Below, piece after piece: positions 25,164 through 33,344 of a stretch of DNA of 42,674 nucleotides. The stretch spans positions 1-42,674 of the forward strand of contig JBKHHW010000008.1 of the NCBI GenBank assembly GCA_046538945.1. The letters run 5' to 3'. The stretch is from JAEZKC01 sp046538945. GTDB lineage: Bacteria > Fibrobacterota > Chitinivibrionia > Chitinivibrionales > Chitinispirillaceae. Position 1 is the first letter of the stretch, and each line of letters opens with the position of its first letter. Under the pieces are notes generated by a model. That model was not told the DNA's origin, did no database searches, and saw only the letters and a list, made by a program, of their open reading frames with translations. A program made the translations under genes and the position numbers.

Positions 25164-25612
25164 TTCTCTCGAATGATGTTCCAAAAAGGATTACCCTCGT
25201 CATCCCTCAATCTCAGAACATTTTCCTCAAATCTGATCTCAACGGGCATGACGAATTCAGAACCTGAGAGGTACACCTTGCAGCCCTTCACTTCGATTTC
25301 ATCTTTTTTGGGAAAACTGATGTCCTGGTTGAGAACATACCAGGCAGGGCCTAAATGGACATTTACGTCACCTTCGCTGGTGGAAAGAACAAGCTGGATT
25401 CCCACCCCCATATCGGGCATCGGTGTCACCGTATCGATTTCAGTCACTTTTCCGGAATAGTTCCTCAGATCAAAGGAACTGAAAAGCTGTTCGTAGCGGG
25501 TATCAACCCCCCAGCCATCACTGCCCCGGAATTTCATCTGGCCCTGAGCGGAATGAAAAACGCCCAACGCCAAAGCCAGGATACAGACCAGTTTTGTTGC
25601 ATTCACATTCAT
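25160..25612 (-). CDS. small secreted protein, unknown (possible OB-fold)
   Basis: 150 residues with a clear signal peptide (LVCILALALGVFHSAQGQ, cleavage after AQG). The mature part is all-beta in appearance: YSGKVTEIDTVTP, IQLVLSTSEGDVNVHLGPAW and DEIEVKGCKVYLSG resemble the strand order of OB-fold-like secreted domains, but this is a guess. AAAGGAGG stands five bases before the ATG at 25612, which fixes the start; an upstream extension to 25654 is rejected. It meets argA tail to tail with a 4-bp overlap. Likely periplasmic; function unknown. Confidence 0.82.
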   Translation of the reverse strand: MNVNATKLVCILALALGVFHSAQGQMKFRGSDGWGVDTRYEQLFSSFDLRNYSGKVTEIDTVTPMPDMGVGIQLVLSTSEGDVNVHLGPAWYVLNQDISFPKKDEIEVKGCKVYLSGSEFVMPVEIRFEENVLRLRDDEGNPFWNIIREN

Positions 25613-25967
25613 CCTCCTTTGAATACTTCCTTCCAAAATAAAATCCGGTCTCAATTCAATACAAAAAGTTAAACCCCATTTTTTGAGTTCATTATTGTCT
25701 CACCCGAACGAATACCATGAATCTGGTGTCGCAAGGTCAGAAATTTTTGCAACTACTGCTCACAACAGAGCCGAAAACCGAAATCAAGAATAACCTTTTC
25801 CGAATGTTAGCTAAAAATTATACTTATATTCTACTTTCATTCGGCAGAATCGAAACTTCAGTACCATTACCGCCGTGTGCAATCGGCAAAACCTTGAAAT
25901 CTAACCGCGGTTGAGTCACAGAGTGTGATGTTAGGTCCTTTCAACTGCCATAACCTGGAGAACAGAT
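25613..25967. promoter_or_regulatory. intergenic region with inverted repeats upstream of the acyl ligase fusion
   Basis: 355 bp with no supported gene. It contains CCGAATG (25800-25806) matched by CATTCGG (25838-25844), with TATACT between them, and a 10-bp perfect palindrome AACCGCGGTT (25903-25912) 55 bp before the start codon of the next gene. These could be operator sites for a lipid-responsive repressor, but the regulator is not identified. Confidence 0.4.
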
Positions 25968-28661
25968 ATGAACCAGTTTGTATATGCCGATCTTCTGAAG
26001 AAAGCAGTGGAAACCTACAGTCACAAGAGCTGTCTTCATATAAAACGAAACGGAACATACAAAAGCTGGAGTTTCGAGGATTTCCACCAGGACCTTAACC
26101 GCCTTACCCATATACTGCGCAAACAGGGGCTCAAACGGGGAACAAACGCCGTAGTAATCGGAGAAAACTCCCCGGAATGGGTGATTGCCTACCACAGCAT
26201 CCTACTCACGGGTGCGTGCACTGTACCTATCGATCCAAACATCCCCGCATCAGAAATAGAGGAGATAGTTCAGACTGTAGAAGCCAGGGTAGTCTTCTGT
26301 TCCAAAGTCTATGTGAAACTGTTTCGCAAATTGAAGGAAAAATACTCCTTTCTGGATAAAGTGGTGATTTTCGACAGCGAAACGAAGGAAAAAGAGATCT
26401 GCTTTGACCAATATCTCTCCAACGGTAACCCTCAAAAAGAAGCTTTCTCCAACCGGTTCGAGCCGGATGACCCCATGGTGATCATTTTCACTTCCGGCAC
26501 CACAGGCCGGGCCAAAGGGGTTATTCTCACTCAGAAAAACTATACAGCCGTATCACGCCATGCCATTCCCAGAATGAATCTCGACAGCCGGGACACATTC
26601 CTTGCAGTCCTGCCGCTGCATCATGTATTCGGTTTCGCCGCCTGTGTGGCCGGCCCGGTCTGCGGCGGCATGGACGTAGTGTTCGTACCCTATGTCAAAG
26701 GTCCGCTCATTATAGAAGCACTGAAGGACAAGGGGGTAACCGTACTTCCGGCTGTACCTAAAATGATCTCTCTTTTCTATGAGAGTGTGATGCACAATGT
26801 GAAAAAGAAAGGCCCGGCCGTTGCCACCATGTTCACGGGGATGAAAACCATTTCCGCAACACTGGGCAACACCATGGGCGATTCCTTCAGAAGAAGCCTG
26901 TTCTCAAGTGTGCATAAAGGGTTCGGCGGAAAGCTCAAACTCATCATTTCTGGTGGCGCCACCCTGGGCAAACGGTACTGGAATGGTTTCAGACAAATGG
27001 GATTCAACATCGTGGAAGGATACGGACTCACCGAAACATTCGGCCCCATCACACTTTGCCCCGGTTCTGAGCCGCGGCTGGGCTCGGTTGGACCGGTTCT
27101 TCAAGACAACGAAGTGAAAATCGATGACCCGGACAGCTCCGGGATCGGAGAAGTTCTTCTGAGGGGAAGCTGTGTTTTTGCAGGTTACTACAACAACGAT
27201 GAACTCACCGAAGAAGTGTTTGATGAGGAGGGGTGGTTTCACACAGGCGACCTGGGCAGAATCGACAAGGACGGCTATCTTCACATCATGGGCCGGAAAA
27301 AAGACCTGATCGTGCTGGACAGCGGCAAGAACGTCTATCCCGAAGAACTGGAGGATCATTACGCAGCATCCCCCCTCATAGAAGAAATCGCTGTTTTCGG
27401 TATCAAGCAGGGAGAGGGTGAGATTGTGGCTGCAGCCATTGTTCCTCAAAAAGACATAAGAAAGATGCATACAGTATCCCGAGCCACAGACATGCTTTAT
27501 GAAGAACTGGTGCGGCTCGGCAAAAATCTTCCTGTCTACCGCCGAATCACCGATTTCGTCACCGTTTACCAGCCCCTTCCCCGTACAACTACCCGGAAGC
27601 TGAAAAAGCCCCTGATAATCAAACTCTACACTTCCATCAAACGCAAGTCAGGAAACCGCCCCGTTGCCGAAGAACAGCTTTCCGTTCTGGAAATGGCCCT
27701 GATGGAAACCGATGAGTTCAAAGGTGTTGTGGAGGCGATCGTCAAAACCTCGCCCAAGGTGGAGAGATCAATCATCAATCCCCGATCCCACCTGGAAACA
27801 GACCTGGGACTTGACTCCCTAAACAGAATTGAACTTCTGAGTCTTATCGAAAAACGTTTTACCATGGCCATTACCGAGGAAGTTTTCGATAAAATGGAGA
27901 CAGTAGCCGATCTGGTTTCCATGGTCAAGGAGAGAATGAACAGCGGAGAAGCGGCCGTGACCTCTGTTGAACGTGTCATGGATCTTAAGGAGCGGATACT
28001 TGCCGAGGCACCCGATACAGCATCTCTTCAGAGGCAGACCAGCATGGTTCACAAAACGGTCGGTCCATCCCTGATCCGAATAGCCGGAAAGTTTCTTAAC
28101 TTCAGCAGCCATGGATTGGAACTTATCGACTTTTCCCAGAAGCCCTTTATTATCGCGGCCAACCACTGCAGTGTGTATGACGCCTTCTGGATTCTCAATT
28201 CGCTCCCCGACGAAGTGCGGGAGAACACTTTCTATTTAGGTGATAAGGAAGCTCTCAGATACCCCGCACTCCCCTATTACCTCCACCGCCCCAACATGCT
28301 CAAGCTGAGCAAGGGAAACGACCCCATAGAAGTTCTGAAGATTTCGCTTTCGGTTCTAAAGGGAGGCAGAAACCTTCTGGTATTCCCGGAAGGAATGCTC
28401 AACACCTCGCCGGTTCCAGCTGAATTCAAATCCGGAGTGGGAATGATTGCCCGGGAAACGGAAAGCGCAGTGATCCCAGTTCGCATAACTCTGGGCTCTT
28501 CAGGACCTTCAGCCAAAAGTTCCGTTTCAGCGACTCCGGTACTAAAATTCGGCAGCCCCTTCAGAGTCAGTGATGCTGTGAGAGAGGATAAACTGAAGCA
28601 CAACTGTGCGGTGGAGGAAATATCGGCCTATATCCGCTCGGTGATCACGGATTTGGGTTGA
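25968..28661 (+). CDS. acyl-CoA/ACP synthetase - acyl carrier domain - PlsC acyltransferase fusion
   Basis: An 897-residue fusion of three lipid enzymes. Residues 1-~545 form an AMP-forming acyl ligase (FTSGTTGRAKGV P-loop, VEGYGLTETFGP, GWFHTGDLGRIDKDGYLHI, final KNVYPEELED). Residues ~575-655 form an acyl-carrier domain with the phosphopantetheine Ser in DLGLDSLNRIEL. Residues ~700-897 form a PlsC-type glycerolipid acyltransferase with the HX4D motif NHCSVYD and the FPEGMLN motif. A fatty acid could thus be activated, loaded on the built-in carrier and passed to a lysophospholipid. The E. coli relative Aas has the acyltransferase first and no carrier domain. GGAG stands before the ATG. No membrane segment is evident apart from hydrophobic patches in the acyltransferase. 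Confidence 0.93.
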   Translation: MNQFVYADLLKKAVETYSHKSCLHIKRNGTYKSWSFEDFHQDLNRLTHILRKQGLKRGTNAVVIGENSPEWVIAYHSILLTGACTVPIDPNIPASEIEEIVQTVEARVVFCSKVYVKLFRKLKEKYSFLDKVVIFDSETKEKEICFDQYLSNGNPQKEAFSNRFEPDDPMVIIFTSGTTGRAKGVILTQKNYTAVSRHAIPRMNLDSRDTFLAVLPLHHVFGFAACVAGPVCGGMDVVFVPYVKGPLIIEALKDKGVTVLPAVPKMISLFYESVMHNVKKKGPAVATMFTGMKTISATLGNTMGDSFRRSLFSSVHKGFGGKLKLIISGGATLGKRYWNGFRQMGFNIVEGYGLTETFGPITLCPGSEPRLGSVGPVLQDNEVKIDDPDSSGIGEVLLRGSCVFAGYYNNDELTEEVFDEEGWFHTGDLGRIDKDGYLHIMGRKKDLIVLDSGKNVYPEELEDHYAASPLIEEIAVFGIKQGEGEIVAAAIVPQKDIRKMHTVSRATDMLYEELVRLGKNLPVYRRITDFVTVYQPLPRTTTRKLKKPLIIKLYTSIKRKSGNRPVAEEQLSVLEMALMETDEFKGVVEAIVKTSPKVERSIINPRSHLETDLGLDSLNRIELLSLIEKRFTMAITEEVFDKMETVADLVSMVKERMNSGEAAVTSVERVMDLKERILAEAPDTASLQRQTSMVHKTVGPSLIRIAGKFLNFSSHGLELIDFSQKPFIIAANHCSVYDAFWILNSLPDEVRENTFYLGDKEALRYPALPYYLHRPNMLKLSKGNDPIEVLKISLSVLKGGRNLLVFPEGMLNTSPVPAEFKSGVGMIARETESAVIPVRITLGSSGPSAKSSVSATPVLKFGSPFRVSDAVREDKLKHNCAVEEISAYIRSVITDLG

Positions 28662-28697
28662 TGCGGGCACCATCCCGAAAATCTCTCACTTAGACCA

Positions 28698-28744
28698 CCC
28701 CGGAGGTGCGCTGTGGCTACTGCACAACATCATCACCTCCGGGG
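28698..28744. repeat. 11-bp inverted repeat, member of a dispersed CCCCGGAGGTG element
   Basis: CCCCGGAGGTG (28698-28708) and its exact complement CACCTCCGGGG (28734-28744) flank a 25-base loop, 37 bp after the fusion gene stop. No T-tract follows. On the minus strand the element begins CCCCGGAGGTGAT and goes on to TTGTGC, as does the copy at 201-220. It may stabilise or end the transcript or be a REP-like repeat. Confidence 0.65.
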
Positions 28745-28862
28745 AAAACTTCAGATTCCCATACCCTTCTCCACAAGTCTGTGAACGTCTCCCCGCCTCT
28801 CTCAGCCCGCTTAAACCCGTATTTCTGCACTGATTTTTCACATTTCCCATACAGGAAACAGT

Positions 28863-28877
28863 TAAAGCCAGGCTTTA
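28863..28877. promoter_or_regulatory. 15-bp palindrome upstream of the DUF2267 gene
   Basis: TAAAGCC-A-GGCTTTA, a perfect dyad about 80 bp before the DUF2267 start. The one-base centre suits a dimeric repressor site better than an RNA hairpin. Confidence 0.4.
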
Positions 28878-28954
28878 CCCGTAATATTTAAGGGCTAATG
28901 CGGACAACAAAGTTTTTAGCATAAAAACAGGTAATTAAAAGGAGGTCTGATATC

Positions 28955-29335
28955 ATGCAGTACTCAGCAATACTCATGAGAGTGGAATCTCTGCCGTTTG
29001 TGGAAAACGAGCAGAAAGCCGATGCGATGATCAAATCGGTATTGGGTCACCTGGCAAGCCGGATGAATGAGGAAGAGGCAAAGCAGTTTACCAAAGATCT
29101 GCCCAAGCCGCTTGGTATAAATGAACTCCGGGGCCATCAGATAAACGTCACAACGATATCTCTTGATCAGTTTGTAAGTGATCTGAAAGAGCAGTTCAAG
29201 ATATCGACCGATCAGGTCCAGAGCCTTATAAGGGCAGTTCTCCATATAGTGAAGGAGGATACTCCTTCTGATCATTTGAAGCATTGGCAGGAGGGGTTGC
29301 CATCCGAATGGGCTTCGATGCTTGAAAATGCATGA
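28955..29335 (+). CDS. DUF2267 domain protein
   Basis: A 126-residue, all-helical soluble protein of the DUF2267 family. It contains the repeated helical pattern of the family (ADAMIKSVLGHLASRMNEEE; DQVQSLIRAVLHIVKE; LPSEWASML). The function of the family is unknown; members are often small, single-gene units thought to be stress-linked. AAAAGGAGG lies nine bases before the ATG. It is followed directly by its own terminator and preceded by a palindrome, so it seems to be transcribed alone. Confidence 0.85.
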   Translation: MQYSAILMRVESLPFVENEQKADAMIKSVLGHLASRMNEEEAKQFTKDLPKPLGINELRGHQINVTTISLDQFVSDLKEQFKISTDQVQSLIRAVLHIVKEDTPSDHLKHWQEGLPSEWASMLENA

Positions 29336-29343
29336 AGCCGCAG

Positions 29344-29379
29344 AGAGGCCGAAGCTCAGTCGCAGTTCCGGCCTCTTTT
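29344..29379 (+). terminator. intrinsic terminator of DUF2267 gene
   Basis: The 8-bp stem AGAGGCCG / CGGCCTCT, with a 17-base loop and TTTT at its end, starts 8 bp after the stop. Confidence 0.85.
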
Positions 29380-29506
29380 AAAGCGGTTATATACCTGTCT
29401 TCTCCGGGGGATATGGTACAGTTCTTGATAGTTGAAGGGTTCAGAAAAGACCGGAAGCAGTGAGCCCGAAATTATTTGGTTTGCAAAGCTGAAAATTCTT
29501 GCCAGA

Positions 29507-29554
29507 AATACTGCTCCGGTAGTATTATTGACATCATCATGCAGTCTTTACAAT
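29507..29554 (+). promoter_or_regulatory. promoter with adjacent dyad for the ankyrin gene
   Basis: TTGACA (29528-29533) and TACAAT (29549-29554) with a short 15-bp spacer. Touching the -35 is a dyad AATACT (29507-29512) / AGTATT (29521-29526) that could bind an activator, which would fit the short spacer. Transcription would start ~30 nt before the ATG. Confidence 0.45.
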
Positions 29555-29592
29555 TCAAAGAACGGCAGTAATGCAGAAAAGGAGTGTTTTTC

Positions 29593-30207
29593 ATGAATCT
29601 GATCAACGCCTGTACAAAAGGGTTGGCTACAGAGGCGAAACAGGCTGTGAACGAAGGGGCTGATATCAACCAGCAGGACAGTTCGGGCAGGACACCGCTG
29701 ATTGAAGCAGCCTGGAGCGGAAGTACCGAGATTGTCGAATTTCTTCTGGAAAAAGGTGCTAACGTCGATGCTTCGGACAAAAGCGGCTTTACGGCCCTGA
29801 TGAGGGCAACCGAAGAGGGGCATGTTCCAGTGGTTTCCATGCTCTTGCTGAAGGGAGCGAATGTCAATTGCCGTGGCTATGTAAAAGGAACCACCCCCCT
29901 GATGCTCGCCGCGGAGAAGGGTTGTGTCAAAATAATCGATATGCTCCTGGAACGAGGTGCCAACATCAATGCTGTAGACCTGTATGAGGAGACCGCACTG
30001 GCACGCGCCTACCGGACAAATCAGGACAAAGCTGCCGAACTGCTCGAATCCAGAGGTGGAAGAGGCAGAATGGAACGCAGCAGCTACTCCCACGCAGACA
30101 GGGAAATCCGCCATATTTCCAAATCATCTCTGCCTAAATGGACTGCCGCTCTACAGGATTTGGAGGATGAGGAGGAATCAGATTCAGAATTCAGAGAAGA
30201 ACAATGA
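29593..30207 (+). CDS. ankyrin-repeat protein
   Basis: 204 residues, cytoplasmic. Four to five ankyrin repeats fill residues ~1-150, with the consensus clearly visible (SGRTPLIEAAWSGSTEIVEF; GFTALMRATEEGHVPVV; GTTPLMLAAEKGCVKII; EETALARAYRTNQDKAAEL). A charged 50-residue tail ending DLEDEEESDSEFREE follows. Ankyrin repeats bind other proteins; the partner here is unknown. AAAAGGAG is eight bases before the ATG at 29593; the GTG at 29584 lies inside that ribosome site and is rejected. It has its own promoter and terminator, so it is monocistronic. Confidence 0.92.
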   Translation: MNLINACTKGLATEAKQAVNEGADINQQDSSGRTPLIEAAWSGSTEIVEFLLEKGANVDASDKSGFTALMRATEEGHVPVVSMLLLKGANVNCRGYVKGTTPLMLAAEKGCVKIIDMLLERGANINAVDLYEETALARAYRTNQDKAAELLESRGGRGRMERSSYSHADREIRHISKSSLPKWTAALQDLEDEEESDSEFREEQ

Positions 30208-30232
30208 GCTTCTGTTACAATTTTCTCCGCAG

Positions 30233-30268
30233 AAGCGCGGGTCCTCAAACCGCGCTTTGACTTCTTTT
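30233..30268 (+). terminator. intrinsic terminator of ankyrin gene
   Basis: The 8-bp stem AAGCGCGG / CCGCGCTT has a 9-base loop and is followed by a T-rich run (TGACTTCTTTTT). The next gene converges and ends at its edge. Confidence 0.75.
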
Positions 30269-31255
30269 TCAGGCTCCTAGCAGGTCACAGTTCCGGTCGA
30301 AATTCCGGAGTCGGTCGGAAGAAGCATTGGCGTAGCAGTAAACGCACTCATGAGGGCACGTGTTGTAGCGTCCGATATCCTTGCTTTTCATGCAGCCGCA
30401 TTCTTTGCGCTGCCCGGTGTCCCTGAGTCCCTTGCGAAAAGAATCACTTCCGAAAAGATCCGGATGCCATTGCGGATTCAAAAACCTCATCAGCTCATAA
30501 TCATGGGAAAACACCTCCGCCACATGCCGCTCATCAATGCATCTCCCCCTGGAAATTCCCAACCCGGAAAAGTCTCTCTTTTCCGCACATGTACAGAATT
30601 CCAGATTCCAGGATGCAGCCATATGTTTTACAGCAGCCATTATGAGTTGAGACTGAGATTCAGTGACTTCGTGAAATGTGAATGCCTTCCGCCTGCTCCT
30701 CTGAACAACTTTGGGATAGGGGCTGAGAAAGCTGACAGTCAGGCGGGATGTATACTGATGAATTAGTGAGCCCACTCGATTCACCTTCTGGATAAGCTTA
30801 TCCGGAGTGATTTCTTCGCTGATTACCAAAGGGTCGAAACGCCACAAAACTCTTTGCCTGCCAATCCGTTCTGAAAGAGAAATAAATGAGTCCACTCTAC
30901 GGGCAAGCTCGGGAACGTTCGGCTCCAATTTCTCATGGTCGTAATCGTTAAGAGTGATATGGAAAAAATAATTCAGCCCCAAACCTTCGATTTCATCCAG
31001 AAAAGGGAAAAGTGGTTCAGGATTTTTCGACCAGAACACAAGCAGTCTTGTCCTGCTGAAAGATACGTACTGGGAAGCACCGTTGAAGGGATTCACCCAC
31101 CTGGCGTATCCGGCCTTAAGCCTGTTCATTAACCATTGCGAGTGAAAAGCGGGTATGTCAGTTGCACGGCTTGCGGATACTACAACCGGAGCAACGGCGC
31201 TGACTACCTCTCCCTCACCAGTACGGATATCTACCCTGTCCCACTGCACCGTCAC
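30269..31255 (-). CDS. DUF1848 family protein (probable Fe-S / radical-SAM-like)
   Basis: 328 residues. It has the DUF1848 hallmarks VVSASRATDIPAF, the VNPFNG region, LVFWSKNPEP and, at the C terminus, ECGCMKSKDIGRYNTCPHECVYCYAN. The CPHECVYCYA stretch gives a CxxxCxxC pattern like the radical SAM iron-sulfur site, but at the end of the chain; a FCTCAEK pair adds further Cys. The reaction is unknown. The start codon is GTG with a weak GAGA upstream. It diverges from a radical SAM gene with 110 bp between, so the two may share a regulatory region. Family assignment is firm; chemistry is inference. Confidence 0.88.
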   Translation of the reverse strand: MTVQWDRVDIRTGEGEVVSAVAPVVVSASRATDIPAFHSQWLMNRLKAGYARWVNPFNGASQYVSFSRTRLLVFWSKNPEPLFPFLDEIEGLGLNYFFHITLNDYDHEKLEPNVPELARRVDSFISLSERIGRQRVLWRFDPLVISEEITPDKLIQKVNRVGSLIHQYTSRLTVSFLSPYPKVVQRSRRKAFTFHEVTESQSQLIMAAVKHMAASWNLEFCTCAEKRDFSGLGISRGRCIDERHVAEVFSHDYELMRFLNPQWHPDLFGSDSFRKGLRDTGQRKECGCMKSKDIGRYNTCPHECVYCYANASSDRLRNFDRNCDLLGA

Positions 31256-31365
31256 GATCTCATTTCCATTCTATGAATCCGGTTACTAAAAGCAGTACAA
31301 ATATTGGTTCTGTCATGAGATATATTATGATTCAAACCACCAAAAAATAGCACATTCGACAAAAG

Positions 31366-32667
31366 ATGCCAAAAACCGCACTTATAATAAATCCCTACAT
31401 CTTTGATTTCAAACTGTATGACGAATGGATGCACCCGACCGGGCTTTATTTTCTAATCCACTACCTGCAGGAAAGCGGATTTGAAACCCACTACATCAAC
31501 TGCCTTGAACGCCCCGGTACAACCAGAAAAAAACGCTACAACACAGGAGACTTCCCCTGGACAGAAATAGAAAAGCCCGAACTGTACAATTCCGTTCAAC
31601 GCAAATACAAAATGTACGGAATCAGCCCTGATGATTTCAAAACCAAGCTGTCCCGGATTCCCTCTCCCGATGTAATCTGCGTGGGAAGCATGATGACATA
31701 CTGGCTTCCGGGAGTGAGCGAAACCATCCGGCTTATCCGATGTGTTCACCCCAAGAGTCCCCTCGTGGTAGGCGGAATAGCGGCTCAACTCTTCGGTGAT
31801 TACGTTGCAAAAAGTCATCCGGACATAGTTCTCGCCCATAAAGACTGCGAAATCGCGGGCATTCGCTTCTCCAACAGGATTGCGGACCAGAACTGGACTC
31901 CCGGCCTTATTGCCGGTATCAAAGCCGCCGGAAATGTGCCTCACGGACCGGTGCTGACCAGCTTGGGATGTCCTCTGTCGTGTTCATACTGTGCCTCCAA
32001 AAAACTTCAGCCCCGCTTTACACACCGCCCGCCCGGCCTGGTTTCACAAGAAATTCATTTCATGAGCGATAGCCTGCATATAAGGGATTTTGCTTTCTAT
32101 GATGATGCATTGCTGGCAAAAGCGGAGGGTTCTTTATTCCCCCTGGCAGAGAAACTAGGTAATCTGAAAAACAAGCTCAGATTCCATACACCAAACGGAC
32201 TCCATCTTAAATACCTGAACCGCAAAGTTCTCGACTGTCTGAAATCACTAAACGTTACCACTCTCCGTTTCGGCTACGAAACCGCTATGAACCGCTATAG
32301 AAACAGCACTGACGGAAAAATCACTTCATCTCTGCTACAGGAGAAAACCGCGCTCCTGCGAGCAACCGGTTTTGTCAGGAATGTTGGAATTTATCTGATG
32401 GCAGGTCTTCCGGAACAAAAACCAGAAGACGTTCTGGAGGAAATGGATAAGGTATCTTCCTGTGGCGTGATGGTGAAACCGGTATTCCTCTCTCCCGTTC
32501 CGGGAACACCTCTTTTCAATGTCTATTCAAAGCAGTTTCCTCAACTTCTGGCAGATCCCTTATGGCATAATGATACCTTTTTTATTACCAAACTGCCCGG
32601 GTGGAATAGCGATGCCATGGAAAAGGTGCGTAAGAAAGCAAAGGAACTAAACTGCAGTCTGAGCTGA
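31366..32667 (+). CDS. B12-binding-domain radical SAM protein
   Basis: 433 residues. The N-terminal ~175 residues resemble a cobalamin-binding Rossmann-like domain (TALIINPYIFDFKLYDEWMH, LIHYLQESGFETHYINC, PLVVGGIAAQLFG). A radical SAM barrel follows with the cluster motif CPLSCSYCAS near residue 204, then FAFYDDALL and LRFGYETAMNRYRNS. The C terminus (GVMVKPVFLSPVPGTPLFN) is typical of the class. These enzymes often methylate or rearrange unactivated carbon; the substrate is unknown. The B12 motif DxHxxG is not obvious, so cobalamin may be missing. The ATG has only a poor ribosome site. The end overlaps acpH tail to tail by 21 bp. Confidence 0.88.
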   Translation: MPKTALIINPYIFDFKLYDEWMHPTGLYFLIHYLQESGFETHYINCLERPGTTRKKRYNTGDFPWTEIEKPELYNSVQRKYKMYGISPDDFKTKLSRIPSPDVICVGSMMTYWLPGVSETIRLIRCVHPKSPLVVGGIAAQLFGDYVAKSHPDIVLAHKDCEIAGIRFSNRIADQNWTPGLIAGIKAAGNVPHGPVLTSLGCPLSCSYCASKKLQPRFTHRPPGLVSQEIHFMSDSLHIRDFAFYDDALLAKAEGSLFPLAEKLGNLKNKLRFHTPNGLHLKYLNRKVLDCLKSLNVTTLRFGYETAMNRYRNSTDGKITSSLLQEKTALLRATGFVRNVGIYLMAGLPEQKPEDVLEEMDKVSSCGVMVKPVFLSPVPGTPLFNVYSKQFPQLLADPLWHNDTFFITKLPGWNSDAMEKVRKKAKELNCSLS

Positions 32668-33282
32668 AGAATCGGTGAACTCCCGCATTCCGTTCCATCC
32701 CCAATTTCTCTGAGCCTCAGCGCAAAGAAGAGGAAAGAACAGGAGAAACTCCCGTTCGATCTCACCGGTATACTTACAGAGGTCGCCGTAGCAAGCTTCC
32801 AGTTTCCGTGCGTAATTGTAGCGTTTATCCATTCTTCCAAGCACCTCTTCCACACCCTCCAGAGTTTCATAAACCCGCAGGACATCATAGCGCATCAGGT
32901 TGGAAAGAAAGAGCAGAAACGTTTGGGGCAGATCAGATGAAGGGGAAGAAAAAGAGTTGTAGACATCTTCAACAAAGTGACCGAAATCGTGAAAGCTGAA
33001 AAGATTCCAGTTGCGGATCAGCAGGTGATCGAAAAAGACATCCAATGCGACTCTGGAGAAGTGACGGTGTTTGGGAAAAAGCAAAGACGCCGCGACTTTC
33101 ACATGATCATTAGTATCAGTGAACCGGTCAATCAACCTGTGTGAGAGCACACCGGCTGCGACGCTGTCGTTATAGTGGTCATGAAGTTCTGCATTGGGAA
33201 TAGAGGTGAAGTCCCCAAGCAGACTGCCTATTCTGAAATCCGGCTCGGGATTTGAAAGAAAAAGATGAGCTAGAAAATTCAT
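32647..33282 (-). CDS. acpH: ACP phosphodiesterase (AcpH-type)
   Basis: 211 residues. AcpH removes the phosphopantetheine arm of acyl carrier protein. The family start MNFLAHLFLSNPEPDFRIGSLLGDF is clear, followed by SHRLIDRFTDTNDHV and VALDVFFDHLLIRNW, which hold the metal-binding His/Asp residues of this HD-like family. Length is normal. It converges on the radical SAM gene. A carrier domain substrate exists in the window (fusion protein at 25968), but a link is speculative. Confidence 0.87.
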   Translation of the reverse strand: MNFLAHLFLSNPEPDFRIGSLLGDFTSIPNAELHDHYNDSVAAGVLSHRLIDRFTDTNDHVKVAASLLFPKHRHFSRVALDVFFDHLLIRNWNLFSFHDFGHFVEDVYNSFSSPSSDLPQTFLLFLSNLMRYDVLRVYETLEGVEEVLGRMDKRYNYARKLEACYGDLCKYTGEIEREFLLFFPLLCAEAQRNWGWNGMREFTDSSAQTAV

Positions 33283-33344
33283 ATTCCGGGATTCTGAATC
33301 CTGATCGAAAGGTGTACCTTAAAAGATACTCAAACGCACACCGT

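Noticed and set aside
25717..25914. 65-codon plus-strand ORF upstream of the lipid fusion gene
   Set aside because: No ribosome site, and the stretch is better explained as a regulatory region.
28706..28891. 61-codon plus-strand ORF
   Set aside because: It begins inside the inverted repeat and overlaps the palindrome; no coding character.
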